This document shows positions 1 through 8,605 of a stretch of DNA of 20,993 bases, piece by piece. Below the pieces are notes generated by a model. It did not search any database. It was not told the origin of the DNA and saw only the letters and a list, made by a program, of their open reading frames with translations. The translations under genes were made by a program, and so were the position numbers. The DNA is from Gymnopilus junonius (lineage: Eukaryota; Basidiomycota; Agaricomycetes; Agaricales; Galerinaceae), in NCBI GenBank assembly GCA_015501075.1, contig JADNYJ010000548.1:1-20993 (forward strand), in the 5' to 3' direction. Numbering within the stretch: the stretch's first letter is position 1; every line of letters starts with the position of its first letter.

Positions 1-93
1 TTTGAAGTATCCAGCTGATATTCAAGCCTCACACTGACAATGTTGGCGCCTGGCCCAAGGGGGTCCCGGGCCGTAAATCCCGGAACGTACCCC

Positions 94-135
94 GGGCGGT
101 TGGTTCGGCCGTCAGGCCGTTAGAAAATTTTGGGA
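94..135 (+). repeat. LTR-like repeat motif, left copy
   Basis: A GC-rich stretch beginning GGGCGGTTGGTTCG and continuing through GGCCGTTAGAAAA is found again, slightly altered, at 5391-5427 on the same strand. The block starting TGTTGGCGCC at position 40 and running to about 226 resembles the 5' end of another retroelement LTR (TG start, GC-rich head, then an A/T-rich segment), but no matching end or partner LTR is visible. It is probably a relic of an older element next to which the copia element landed. The family is not identified. Confidence 0.45.
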
Positions 136-226
136 ATACCCTCCATAGGGCACAAAATTGGTAGGAAATATGGCTCAGAAGTGACATACCAAAGTGGATT
201 CATGCACAGAGCAAGTCTTGGATGTA

Positions 227-231
227 TATTT
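227..231. repeat. Target site duplication (left) of the copia element
   Basis: TATTT lies immediately outside the left LTR and is repeated at 5086-5090 immediately outside the right LTR. Five bases is the usual duplication length for Ty1/copia integrases. The next base (C) also matches on both sides, but it belongs to the LTR because the primer binding site fixes the LTR edge at 4872. Confidence 0.9.
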
Positions 232-445
232 CTTTGGCAACGGTGTAGTCTACGTATGTAGCGTTTAATAAAACCCTTTGACTTCCCTTTAAGGAAGGTA
301 AGGATTCAGGTACAAGAACAGTTGCATTCCGTCCTTCTCGGACGGCTGTTTATATACTACAATCTCGATCATACCTACTATCTAAGGTAAGTATTCAATC
401 TCTGACTGAATGTCGGATACTCAGGTTGTCGCCTATGCCCCAACA
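232..445 (-). repeat. 3' LTR of the copia element (214 bp)
   Basis: Aligns without gaps to 4872-5085 with eight substitutions, at 242, 254, 263, 308, 343, 423, 430 and 436. Read on the minus strand it starts TGTTGGGG, the usual TG start, but ends CCAAAG rather than the usual CA. Every substitution relative to the other LTR lies in a CpG of one copy or the other. Confidence 0.95.
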
Positions 446-456
446 CTCCCCCTCAA
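446..456 (-). other. Polypurine tract (plus-strand primer) of the copia element
   Basis: On the minus strand the purine-rich TTGAGGGGGAG directly abuts the 3' LTR start TGTTGG. The pol stop codon TGA (453-455) is embedded in this tract, so the coding frame runs right to the LTR. The position and composition are as expected for the PPT of an LTR retrotransposon. Confidence 0.8.
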
Positions 457-3400
457 GCCAAGGAGTCTGATAATCCGAGTTCGGCAACATGCCAAATGAA
501 CTTGGGCCTCTGTAAAGGCTTAGTAAATATATCTGCCATTTGTTGAGGATCTCGGCAGTCCTTTATACACACTGATTCTTCTTTGACTCTCTCTCTAACC
601 CAATGCCATCTTATATCTATATGTTTACCCCTCTTATGAAACTGGGGATTTTTAGCCATAGCAATAGAACCATCATTATCTCCCAGAACGAGAGTTGGTT
701 CTTTCTGCTCAAAGCCTAATTCTTCATATAAAGCACGGAGCCACATGGCTTCCCTAGATGCTTTGGATAATGCCACATATTCGGCTTCTGTAGAGGAAAG
801 CACGATCGTGGACTGCTTCTTTGATCCCCATGTAATCGCTCCTCTGTGAGATAGGAACACGTACCCAGAAATAGATTTCCTGTCATTGGCGTTTGCAAAG
901 CCGGCGTCTGAGTACCCAAAGGCTAGATTGTTCCTCTGAAATTCATGAGGTTTAGTTGTATAAGTGATACCATAATTCTTGGTCCCAGCTAAGTATCTGA
1001 GGACCCTCTTAGCTGCCGTATAATGAGCCATGCTCGGATTTGCTGTAAAGGCAGCCAATCTATTTATGGCATAAGCTATATCGGGCCTTGTGGCGGTTGC
1101 CAGATATTGAAGGGAACCGATTAATGATACATAAGAATTGCTTCTATTTCCATCTGATCCTTCGGGGTTCAGTTCGAGCACTATATTTGGATCCAATGGT
1201 GTAGAAACTGGATTACACTTCTCCATACCCTCACGGCATAGAATAGTTTCAATATATTGCCTTTGTGAGATGGTAATGGAGTCCGGGGTTTGAGTAATCT
1301 CAATACCAACTATCTTTGTTGGTTCCCCAAGATCTGTAAGGTCCAATATAGAATTCAATTCACTTTTAAACTTCTTCATGCACTCGTCAGAGAGGGTGAA
1401 CACTAATAGATCATCGACCCAAACTGTGATAATTTCCAAGTCGTTAGTATGACCACTCCCCCTGACATAGGCGCACGGATCACTCCATAGTGCTTGAAAG
1501 CCTATATTCTTTAATCTGTGATCTAGCTCGTGGTTCCACTCTTGGCCCAACTGCTTCAAACCATAAATGGTTTTAATCAATCGGCAAACTCTATCAGTGC
1601 CATCACCGAAACCTTCGGGCTGGCGCATAATGACCCGCTCCTTCAGTATTCCATTAAGGTAAGCGCCCTTTACGTCCAACTGCTGAATTTTAAACTTCAT
1701 TACAGGAACGAGTGCTAATATTGCGCGGATCATCTCTAAGTGCACAACTGGAGAGAATGTGTCATTGTAGTCTTGTCCGGGTCTCTGCGCGCATCCTTTA
1801 GCCACTAGTCTCGCTTTGTACTTAATTAGTTCCCCTAATTTATTATACTTCTTTGTGAGTACCCATTTATTAGCTATTGGGACTGCATCTGCCAGCCGGT
1901 CAGTGAGTTCCCAAGTACCCATCTTCTTTAATTGATCCAATTCGGCATTTATGGCTGCTTCCCAATGTTCCCACTCTGGGGACCTCTTTGCCTCATGGAT
2001 CGTCTTTGGCTCATCGCCTCCAAGGGGAACTTCTGTGATCACATTCACAATATCTGATGATGTGAGTACGGCCTCATTTGTCTCATCAGGGAACGGATTG
2101 TGTAATCTTGCATAATCTATTCTGCTCCGCGGTCTTAGCACTCTGGGCTCACTATTCCCAGAATCTTCTTCCAGATCATCCAGCTTCTTTCGTTTCCTCT
2201 GACTAGGCTCATCGGTTATCTCTGGTGACCTATTCTCCGCCGACAGATCTGTGCTTGATTTTGGCACGTTCACCTCCTGCTCCCCCTCAGGCCGTACATC
2301 GGGCACCTCTATGCCAATCGATTCCGTGGGGGCTGGGTGGTCGGGAAGCATCAGTAAATGGAAGTTCCTTGATTTCAATATATTTCTACTCTGAGCACTG
2401 TAATATAAAACTGATTTTGACCCATCGTCGAATCCGATGAACAAAAACTGTTTTGACTTGGGTCTTAATTTAGATTCTTGATGGGAACCTTGATTGAGTA
2501 TCCATACAGGCACCCCAAACTCCCAGAGATGAGAAACATCCGGCCATTGCCATGTCCACGCCTCGAACGGAGTCTTGTTTGGGAGAGCCTTCATATGGGT
2601 TTGATTGCATAAGTACGCTGCATGTGCCACAGCTAATTCCCAAAGGAATTCCGGGACGCGCCGCACATTCAACATTGCACATGCTAATTCCATGAGCGTG
2701 TGGTTCATACATTCTGCAATGCCGTTCTGCGAGGGGGAATATAGTGCTGTCTGCTCAAGGTCTATTCCTTGAGTTCTGCACCAATCTTGAAGATCTGTAT
2801 TAATAAATTCTCCCCTGCCGTCTATATGAATAGCGTGGGGTTGCATGCCTTTGACCCTTAACCTTGTAATGTAGTCTTTAATATTTTGTGCTGCATCTGA
2901 CTTTAATTTTAGAAAGCGCACGTGTATGTGCCTTGCGTGATCATCCACAAAGCTAATGTAATATTGATTGCCATGGATTGATGCTGTTTGGCACTTGCCC
3001 CAGAGATCGATATGGGTCAGCTCTCCGGGCCTCGTTGCATGCCGCTGCGCCTTCTTCAGAAATGGAGCTATAAATTGCTTTGATTCCATACAAGCTTGGC
3101 AGTCTGGCTTTGGCATTCTATCGTCCACATGGAAACCATCAACCAGCTGACCTTGCATCATACGCTGCAAGCTGCTGTATCCTATGTGGCCAAAACGTCT
3201 ATGCCATACCTCCCAGCTCTGCGCTGCCTCTACGGCATTATTTACTTGTTCTGTAGATGCACGTATATTACTTTGTTGTTTCGTGGGTTTATGCATGTGC
3301 ATCACCATGCGATATAAATGATTATCTATTTTTGTTCCTTTTGCAATCAGCCGGCCGTCCTTGGTAAGCAGGGATAATACTCCATTCCCACCAAGATAAT

Positions 3401-4241
3401 GGCTGCCACTGGCATCCCATCTGCTGAGTGAGATAAGATTGTTGCAGTTATTAGGGATGTGAAGGACATCTTCAATCCTCACAATATATTTATGTCCATT
3501 GACTGTTGATTCTAACTCAACAGTTCCTTTCCCTACAGTGCACGTAGTCAAGTCTCCTATGCCTTGAACTACTGCGTTCTTCAGGGGCTTGTATGTAATA
3601 AATGCATCACGTTGATTCGTGACATGAGAAGTTGTTGCTGAGTCGGCAAGCCAATCATAATAGATAACTCGCTCATCTATTCCGGCATAATTATGGGGAT
3701 TGTAGTTGCTAAAATTATAAGCTACTGTTCCGTCTTCTTGAATATCTTCCATATTATTAATGAATGCTACCATGCCATCCTCGGATGCCTCATCCTCCTG
3801 GGGATCCCGAGTCTCCGTGCACGTGGTCTGATGGGTCTGGCCAACCTTCTGCTTCTTCTGTGGTTGTTCGGCCGAGCTACCCTCTGGCTTCCCCTTGTGG
3901 CAGCATTTCCCGGCACCATGGCCGAACCATCCACAAAGGGAGCAACGCTCCTGTCCAAGGTATTTGCAATCGACGGTCTTGTGATTATCACGACCGCAGT
4001 GCTTGCATTTCTCTTCATTGGCACCTGAATGTGCCGTCGCACCAATGCGGTTTGCAAGTTTGTGCTTCTGGCCTTGGCCTGGACCACTGACATAATTTAT
4101 TTGATCTGAGGCTAGACTGCATTCCTGGCGGCGTCGGTATTCCTCCATTAGAATACCGATGAAATCTTGTGACTTTATTTTTAGCTTCAACTTGTTCTCT
4201 TCTGGGTCTTTCTGCTTACTAATGTATGGATCAGTAAACAT
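453..4241 (-). CDS. Copia Gag C-terminus fused to protease-integrase-RT-RNase H
   Basis: An open frame of 1262 codons encoding the replication enzymes of the element. Two CCHC zinc knuckles (CX2CX4HX4C) lie at residues 79-92 and 100-113 and would bind RNA. The aspartic protease motif is DSAT with D200. A GAG-pre-integrase HHCC zinc site uses H347, H352, C381 and C384. The integrase core fits DD35E exactly with D412, D474 and E510. The reverse transcriptase spans about 785-1010 with the catalytic box WVDD at 941-944 (YVDD in most copia elements). RNase H has D1112, E1152 and D1188, and the frame ends near the common copia tail ADIFTKPL. No internal stop or frameshift is present. The Met at 4241 is only the first Met after the upstream TGA (4245-4247), so it is not the natural start: the true product would begin in the broken gag upstream. 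Confidence 0.95.
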   Translation of the reverse strand: MFTDPYISKQKDPEENKLKLKIKSQDFIGILMEEYRRRQECSLASDQINYVSGPGQGQKHKLANRIGATAHSGANEEKCKHCGRDNHKTVDCKYLGQERCSLCGWFGHGAGKCCHKGKPEGSSAEQPQKKQKVGQTHQTTCTETRDPQEDEASEDGMVAFINNMEDIQEDGTVAYNFSNYNPHNYAGIDERVIYYDWLADSATTSHVTNQRDAFITYKPLKNAVVQGIGDLTTCTVGKGTVELESTVNGHKYIVRIEDVLHIPNNCNNLISLSRWDASGSHYLGGNGVLSLLTKDGRLIAKGTKIDNHLYRMVMHMHKPTKQQSNIRASTEQVNNAVEAAQSWEVWHRRFGHIGYSSLQRMMQGQLVDGFHVDDRMPKPDCQACMESKQFIAPFLKKAQRHATRPGELTHIDLWGKCQTASIHGNQYYISFVDDHARHIHVRFLKLKSDAAQNIKDYITRLRVKGMQPHAIHIDGRGEFINTDLQDWCRTQGIDLEQTALYSPSQNGIAECMNHTLMELACAMLNVRRVPEFLWELAVAHAAYLCNQTHMKALPNKTPFEAWTWQWPDVSHLWEFGVPVWILNQGSHQESKLRPKSKQFLFIGFDDGSKSVLYYSAQSRNILKSRNFHLLMLPDHPAPTESIGIEVPDVRPEGEQEVNVPKSSTDLSAENRSPEITDEPSQRKRKKLDDLEEDSGNSEPRVLRPRSRIDYARLHNPFPDETNEAVLTSSDIVNVITEVPLGGDEPKTIHEAKRSPEWEHWEAAINAELDQLKKMGTWELTDRLADAVPIANKWVLTKKYNKLGELIKYKARLVAKGCAQRPGQDYNDTFSPVVHLEMIRAILALVPVMKFKIQQLDVKGAYLNGILKERVIMRQPEGFGDGTDRVCRLIKTIYGLKQLGQEWNHELDHRLKNIGFQALWSDPCAYVRGSGHTNDLEIITVWVDDLLVFTLSDECMKKFKSELNSILDLTDLGEPTKIVGIEITQTPDSITISQRQYIETILCREGMEKCNPVSTPLDPNIVLELNPEGSDGNRSNSYVSLIGSLQYLATATRPDIAYAINRLAAFTANPSMAHYTAAKRVLRYLAGTKNYGITYTTKPHEFQRNNLAFGYSDAGFANANDRKSISGYVFLSHRGAITWGSKKQSTIVLSSTEAEYVALSKASREAMWLRALYEELGFEQKEPTLVLGDNDGSIAMAKNPQFHKRGKHIDIRWHWVRERVKEESVCIKDCRDPQQMADIFTKPLQRPKFIWHVAELGLSDSLA

Positions 4242-4818
4242 GTCTCAGGAAGGAGGCAGGGATGATGCTATGATAATTTTAAATTGATTGTCGGGGATCT
4301 GACTATTCTCGTCCATAGTATTAGAGCGCTCCCATAACTTCTTGAGCACGTTAAGGTGTGCGACGATGTCATCACCTTCATTTGCGGAAGTTTTTAAATA
4401 GATTGTGAAGAATAGAAATCGCAACGTAACTGCCCTTGACATCATGGACTGATGCGAGATTATCCCACATCTCCTTGGCAGTCTGGGCGCTCTGCATGTG
4501 AATAAGCTGATTATCAGATATGTTCATCTGGATCAGCGATTGAGCGTAAGAATCATTAAAGTGCCAGGCATCTAAATCCTCCATAGACGCATCTGTCCCA
4601 GGCTTCGGAATAGTCCCTTTAGTATATTCTAGGACACAGCAAACCTTTAGCGCTGTAACCATTCTGGTCCTCCAGGCCATCCAGTTGCTGTCTCCGAGCA
4701 ATTCCGGAAGCTTCGTGATTGATTGAGCAACACATGTGTTGACTTTGGTAATTGCCATCGCGAATCTTGATCTTGATAAATATAGACTTGATTGATTTGA
4801 TGTCGCTGTTCGCTTCAA
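4242..4818 (-). pseudogene. Copia gag N-terminal region, frameshifted and stopped
   Basis: Begins at ATG 4816-4818; a later in-frame Met, in FAMAITKV, is an equally plausible start. The frame carries a retrotransposon Gag signature (KLPELLGDSNWMAWRTRM, then AKEMWDNLASVHDVKG). It runs into a stop at 4378-4380. The rest of the Gag core, including GDDIVAHLNVLKKLWE and SSLPPS, continues in another frame (4445-4248). The shift is consistent with one extra A in the A-run near 4395, although a two-base loss would look the same. That second frame ends at TGA 4245-4247, exactly where this Gag family commonly has W or Y after SLPPS, and resumes two codons later as the pol frame. Both breaks lie within Gag rather than at the Gag/Pol border, which argues for decay and against programmed recoding. 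Confidence 0.88.
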
Positions 4819-4859
4819 ATTCGCAAGGGTTTAAATGCTCTTGAAGTTGTTAAAGCCCA

Positions 4860-4871
4860 GGGCCCATAACC
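4860..4871 (-). other. Primer binding site, copia-type (internal tRNA-iMet)
   Basis: On the minus strand GGTTATGGGCCC follows the 5' LTR directly. As I recall it, the same 12-mer follows the LTR in Drosophila copia, where it pairs with an internal fragment around the anticodon loop of initiator tRNA-Met rather than with the tRNA 3' end. This fixes the LTR edge at 4872 and suggests priming from a cleaved half-tRNA. Confidence 0.8.
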
Positions 4872-5085
4872 CTTTGGCAACTGTGTAGTCTACATATGTA
4901 GCATTTAATAAAACCCTTTGACTTCCCTTTAAGGAAGGTAAGGATTCGGGTACAAGAACAGTTGCATTCCGTCCTTCTCGGATGGCTGTTTATATACTAC
5001 AATCTCGATCATACCTACTATCTAAGGTAAGTATTCAATCTCTGACTGAATGTCGGATACTCGGGTTGTTGCCTACGCCCCAACA
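4872..5085 (-). repeat. 5' LTR of the copia element (214 bp)
   Basis: The promoter-side LTR for the minus-strand element. It is gaplessly alignable to 232-445 with 96.3% identity and is bounded by the primer binding site on the inside and the duplication TATTT on the outside. Confidence 0.95.
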
Positions 5086-5090
5086 TATTT
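5086..5090. repeat. Target site duplication (right) of the copia element
   Basis: TATTT, matching 227-231. Confidence 0.9.
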
Positions 5091-5667
5091 CATAGAGAAA
5101 AAGTAATAACTAGTCTGTAGACATGATATTGGAGGTTATTATATAATGATCAGATAAGATCAAGATAAGACGAAACATAGCCCAGACTACAGGCATAGGA
5201 GAGCAATGAAATCTACACTTCGCAGTCCATTCTAGTACCATCTAATATGTATATCCGCAGATCAAGCACTGCACAATTGGGCTTGCCGCTTGCGAGGCTT
5301 GTACGAAGTCCAAGAGTGGATGAGGAGGAAAAGTAGCATGGCGATGATGTCATATTTCCTAATTTAGATATGCAGATCAATCACGTGAATGGGCGGTTGG
5401 TTCGAGGAGGCCGTTAGAAAAAATATGGAGGATAGTTGACCAATTTATATCCCAGTACCCCCTTGGCCTGGCCCGTATTGAGTATAATGTCCGGACGTCT
5501 CTTTCGTCTCCCGTACTTTGTCTCTGTAGAACATAATGAATCACATTGTCTGCTGGGTGTCCGGCTATTCCCTTTATACTTATCCGATTCCAAGCAATCA
5601 ACGTAAATACGTAAGTCTTGGTTCGTTGTTGAACTCGCGAGGCATTATCTCCTTGCTTCCGACAGCC
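5091..5667. other. Intergenic stretch with an LTR-like motif
   Basis: No gene is recognisable. The stretch contains the second copy of the LTR-like motif (5391-5427: GGGCGGTTGGTTCG, then GGCCGTTAGAAAA), followed by a C/T-rich segment. An open frame runs into the F-box gene from 5536, but its upstream part has no family features. I take the F-box start as the ATG at 5668. Confidence 0.5.
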
Positions 5668-6853
5668 ATGTCAGACTCTCACCCCACTTTCGCTCTCGAG
5701 CTCCTAGAAAACGTTTTTGATGAGCTTCGATTCATAACATGGGAGGGCCTCAAGAACTGTGCACTCGCATGCAGGCTCTTCACGGTCATCGCTAGAAAGA
5801 TTCTGTTTCGAAATGTAACAATCACCTTCAATGAAAACGATAACCACGAAACAGGATCCTCATCTCAATTCCTATCATTCCTTGCATCACATCCTCATAT
5901 CTCCTCGTGCATCCGCCGTTTCCAGCTTGATTATTACCCAATAACATGGCACAATATGCACGAGGTTCAAGATTATCGAACAATGTTTTCAAATAAGCTA
6001 GCAGACATCATGCACGGTCTTGTGGCTTAGAAACTTTAACCGTTAATTCTTCCTTTTACTGGGATTGGACAAAAAAGATCCTAGAATCAAAGCATCCCTT
6101 ACTCAATTCTTTCATATTTCAACCCTTCAGCACCTGGAATTACATGGATTGGAATTGACGCGAACCGAACTGATACAGTTGATCGGCATTCCAAAATTGA
6201 CGCTTTTTTTAATCATTCTATGTTCTTCCGACTCTTCCGCAGCCTCAGGATCCTTGTATCATTCTATTCCAGAGAAAACGTGCCTTAGGGACCTAACGAT
6301 CACTCTGACGAACCCTGAAATGGCAGAAGATACCTTCGAGGTGGCTCGCATGGCTGGAGCAACTCTGCAGAGGTTGAAATGGACGTCTACCCTTACTATG
6401 GTCAGTTCCTTTACCGACATTGAAAGGCGAGCTAAGTTATCTATACAGGATTTGTGGAAACATGCCTCGACATAATCGACCTTAGCGTCATGCCTGTCCT
6501 CACCTTCCTATCCGTTTCTACCCCTTTGGACAAGGATTATATCGCCAAACTTACAAATATGATTCAATCGGTGGTTGTTGAAAGCAAACTTCAGGTGCTG
6601 GAAATCGTTTGCGATTATCATGTCCTCCCAGATGAAATGACTGTCTCGACATGGCGATGGACAAGCTCGATGCGGCGTTGACCAGTGTCGCACATCCCAA
6701 CCTTCAAAAGTGGTGGTTGTGATCAAGAAATCCAGGATTTCCAATCATAAGCCAATCAGGGATTATGAAGAGCATTGCGAAGAGGCTCTATCGCTTTTTG
6801 AAAACAAACTCCCAAGGCTGCAGAGCAAGGGGATAATTTTCGGTCCGTCATAA
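5668..6853 (+). pseudogene. F-box/LRR-type protein gene, decayed (five frameshifts)
   Basis: The N-terminus has the agaric F-box pattern (FALELLENVFDEL, then LKNCALACRLFTVIARKILFRNVTI), the substrate-adaptor module of SCF ubiquitin ligases. It is followed by a section typical of these fungal proteins (FLSFLASHPHI) and by leucine-rich segments (TLQHLELHGLELTRTELIQL). The protein can be followed to LPRLQSKGIIFGPS and a TAA at 6851-6853 only by changing frame five times: near 6022-6027 (just before a stop), in the A-run at 6071-6076, near 6440-6455, near 6640-6648 and near 6709-6713. Each shift equals one missing base. With those five bases the length is 397 codons including the stop, normal for the intron-poor agaric family. 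As it stands the product stops after about 120 residues. It converges on the GDSL esterase. The family assignment rests on pattern recognition. Confidence 0.8.
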
Positions 6854-7068
6854 TTCTATCCACCGCTGACTTGGTTATCAACATCATTTTTTCCGGCATG
6901 ACTACCGTACTTGAGATTTCCAGTTGAATAAAGTGTATGGACTCCATCTTACTCGTAGCGCTGCCTTGAGTCTTGGCGGGTGGAAGAAGACCTTAGCTGC
7001 CGATACAGATGTTCTCATTTTGTTATCGAATGAAATAAAGATACAAGAAGGGCCTGGTGCGATATCAT

Positions 7069-8198
7069 TCAGCTCAACCAAGTTGTCCACTCATTTTGAC
7101 GACCTTCAATAACTTGAGCAATATTTTTGGCGACAATTCGATCTGCCTGCTCGCTGGGATGGAGTTCATCGAACCTAAAATGGTAAAAACAATTTAAATT
7201 TACATGAACGAAAAGAAAAGCTCAACTCGCCATAAGAAGCTGTCTCTATCCGAGCCAGTTGCGATCGTACAATCTCCTGTGTCGCTCGTGGATTCGTTCA
7301 GCTGGAAAACGCACGCCTGGACTGCACCCGTTACGTTAAGAGGGGCAGTGCCGTTCAAGTATAGTTGCGGGTGAGCGCGCATGTCAGTGAAAAGGCCATG
7401 AGAATCGAAAATGCCTAGAGCCAGTAATGAGCTAAAGTTACTTCCGGAAAAGGTGGGATAGATACGAACCGATGTGGGAGTCAGAAAGTTTGGGAGCCAG
7501 AGCTTCTAGCATGAGCTTTGTCAATTGATTTCCGGAGAGGACGAGTTCCTTCATGAATACACTCCACTCAGTCGTGTTGCGCTGGGCGGTCCAGTATCGA
7601 TCAGGATAAGAAACAGGTGCATAAAGAGGCACTGTTTCTAGGGGAATCATCTGCACGTTGAAATCAGCAATGCTTTATGCTGGTAAGGTTTATGGCGCAC
7701 ATGTTGGAATAAAAAGTTCCTCGCTCCACTAGCGTGAAGTGTCGTTACCCAGTTGATCATGCACTGGGTTACATCCACCAAGCTCGCTTGGTCACTCCCA
7801 GTCAAAAGTGCATTTGATCCAACGTCATTTGTTCCGATCCAGAGAGTATATATAGTCTCTGCAGGAACCAGATTGACAGACCCCTTCGTCTTCTTCCCCG
7901 TCGGGCTAGTACCGGATTCGTTAAAATACATTGGAAGCTGGGTCTCGAAAACAGAAGGGAACGGTCTGAAGGTGATATTATTCGAGCATGTTGCGCCAGA
8001 GCGGGCGAATGGGAAGAGGTTAACGTGAGCATAGCCTGCCGCGTAAATGGGCCATTGTGTACCACCGTTGGAGACGACGACGACATCCGTATAACTGTCG
8101 CCGAAGGTGACTAAGTTTTTTATCTGACCTGGACGAACACCAGCTCCATAAATTGGCATTGCAAACATCGCGAGAGAGAGAAGTGTGGTTCTCAACAT
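7069..8198 (-). CDS. Secreted GDSL esterase, CE16-like (acetylesterase type)
   Basis: Four exons: 8198-7701, 7650-7470, 7414-7231 and 7174-7069, giving 322 residues in a consistent frame. Introns are 50, 55 and 56 nt; the last uses a GC donor (GCGAGT) instead of GT. A hydrophobic start (about residues 1-19) suggests secretion. The SGNH catalytic blocks are all present: FGDSYTD (Ser35), FARSGAT (Gly68), IGTND (Asn124) and FDELHPS (Asp290, His293). Family CE16 removes acetyl groups from hemicellulose oligosaccharides outside the cell. The spliced layout is supported by FQH/MIPL and HI/GIFDSH joining across the first two introns as in the family. Several N-x-S/T sites are visible. The gene is intact, unlike the neighbouring F-box relic. 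The precise substrate cannot be read from the sequence. Confidence 0.92.
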
Positions 8199-8605
8199 CT
8201 TGATGAACGAGTTTTGGGGTGCCTGAGTGCTTGGCCGCGTTTACAAAAAGATAGAAAGCGATGGGAAAGGCGTTTGGGTTCCAAACTTTTTCGTCAGCGT
8301 CCTATTTGAATCTTCAGTCTAAGCGCACTTTAAGACCCACCATCGAGGTTGTTCGAGAAAAAGAACCAAAAGGGTCTGCCAATTTGACCATTTCGTGTCA
8401 TCAGCCAACGAGTTCAGTGCAGCTGGACGCATGGAAGGCCTGTGGGGCGGAGTCACAAGGGAGGACGCTTGTAGATGTAGAAGAAAATTGGCGTGGAATT
8501 ATTCGGATATATTGAGAAAATCGACGCTCTTTAGGAGGAGGAAGAAGGAGAGGGTATAACATACCTTTAGCGAACGGACCGACGATTTTCCGTGCGGAGG
8601 CGACT
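8199..8605. other. Upstream region of the GDSL esterase, no gene seen
   Basis: About 400 bp upstream of the esterase start. I see no clear TATA box on the minus strand and no convincing reading frame. The open frame at 8261-8515 on the plus strand has no recognisable features. Confidence 0.4.

Larger units (their letters stand above)
232..5085 (-). mobile_element. Ty1/copia LTR retrotransposon, nearly full length
   Basis: A 4854-bp element transcribed on the minus strand. In element order it has a 5' LTR (5085-4872), a primer binding site (4871-4860), gag (from about 4818), a protease-integrase-RT-RNase H frame (4241-453), a polypurine tract (456-446) and a 3' LTR (445-232). The integrase-before-RT order is diagnostic of copia-type (Pseudoviridae-like) elements rather than gypsy. 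The target duplication TATTT flanks both ends. The LTRs are 206/214 identical, so the insertion is moderately young. Pol is open throughout, but gag has a one-base frameshift and an in-frame TGA, so this copy should not be autonomous without help from another copy. Confidence 0.97.

Noticed and set aside
3767..4093. Plus- and minus-strand ORFs of about 108 codons inside the copia element
   Set aside because: They overlap the Gag zinc-knuckle region of the real minus-strand frame and show no features of their own.
4245..4247. Programmed stop readthrough between Gag and Pol
   Set aside because: The TGA lies inside Gag, before the zinc knuckles and protease, and gag has an additional frameshift upstream; decay is simpler.
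5536..6030. A 164-codon ORF starting at 5536, taken as a complete gene
   Set aside because: The F-box text starts only at the ATG at 5668, and the homologous protein clearly continues beyond the stop at 6028-6030 in other frames, so this is a fragment of a decayed gene with an unrelated leader.
6020..6720. Introns to explain the F-box frame changes
   Set aside because: Protein text continues almost directly across each shift, leaving no room for an intron of 45 nt or more.
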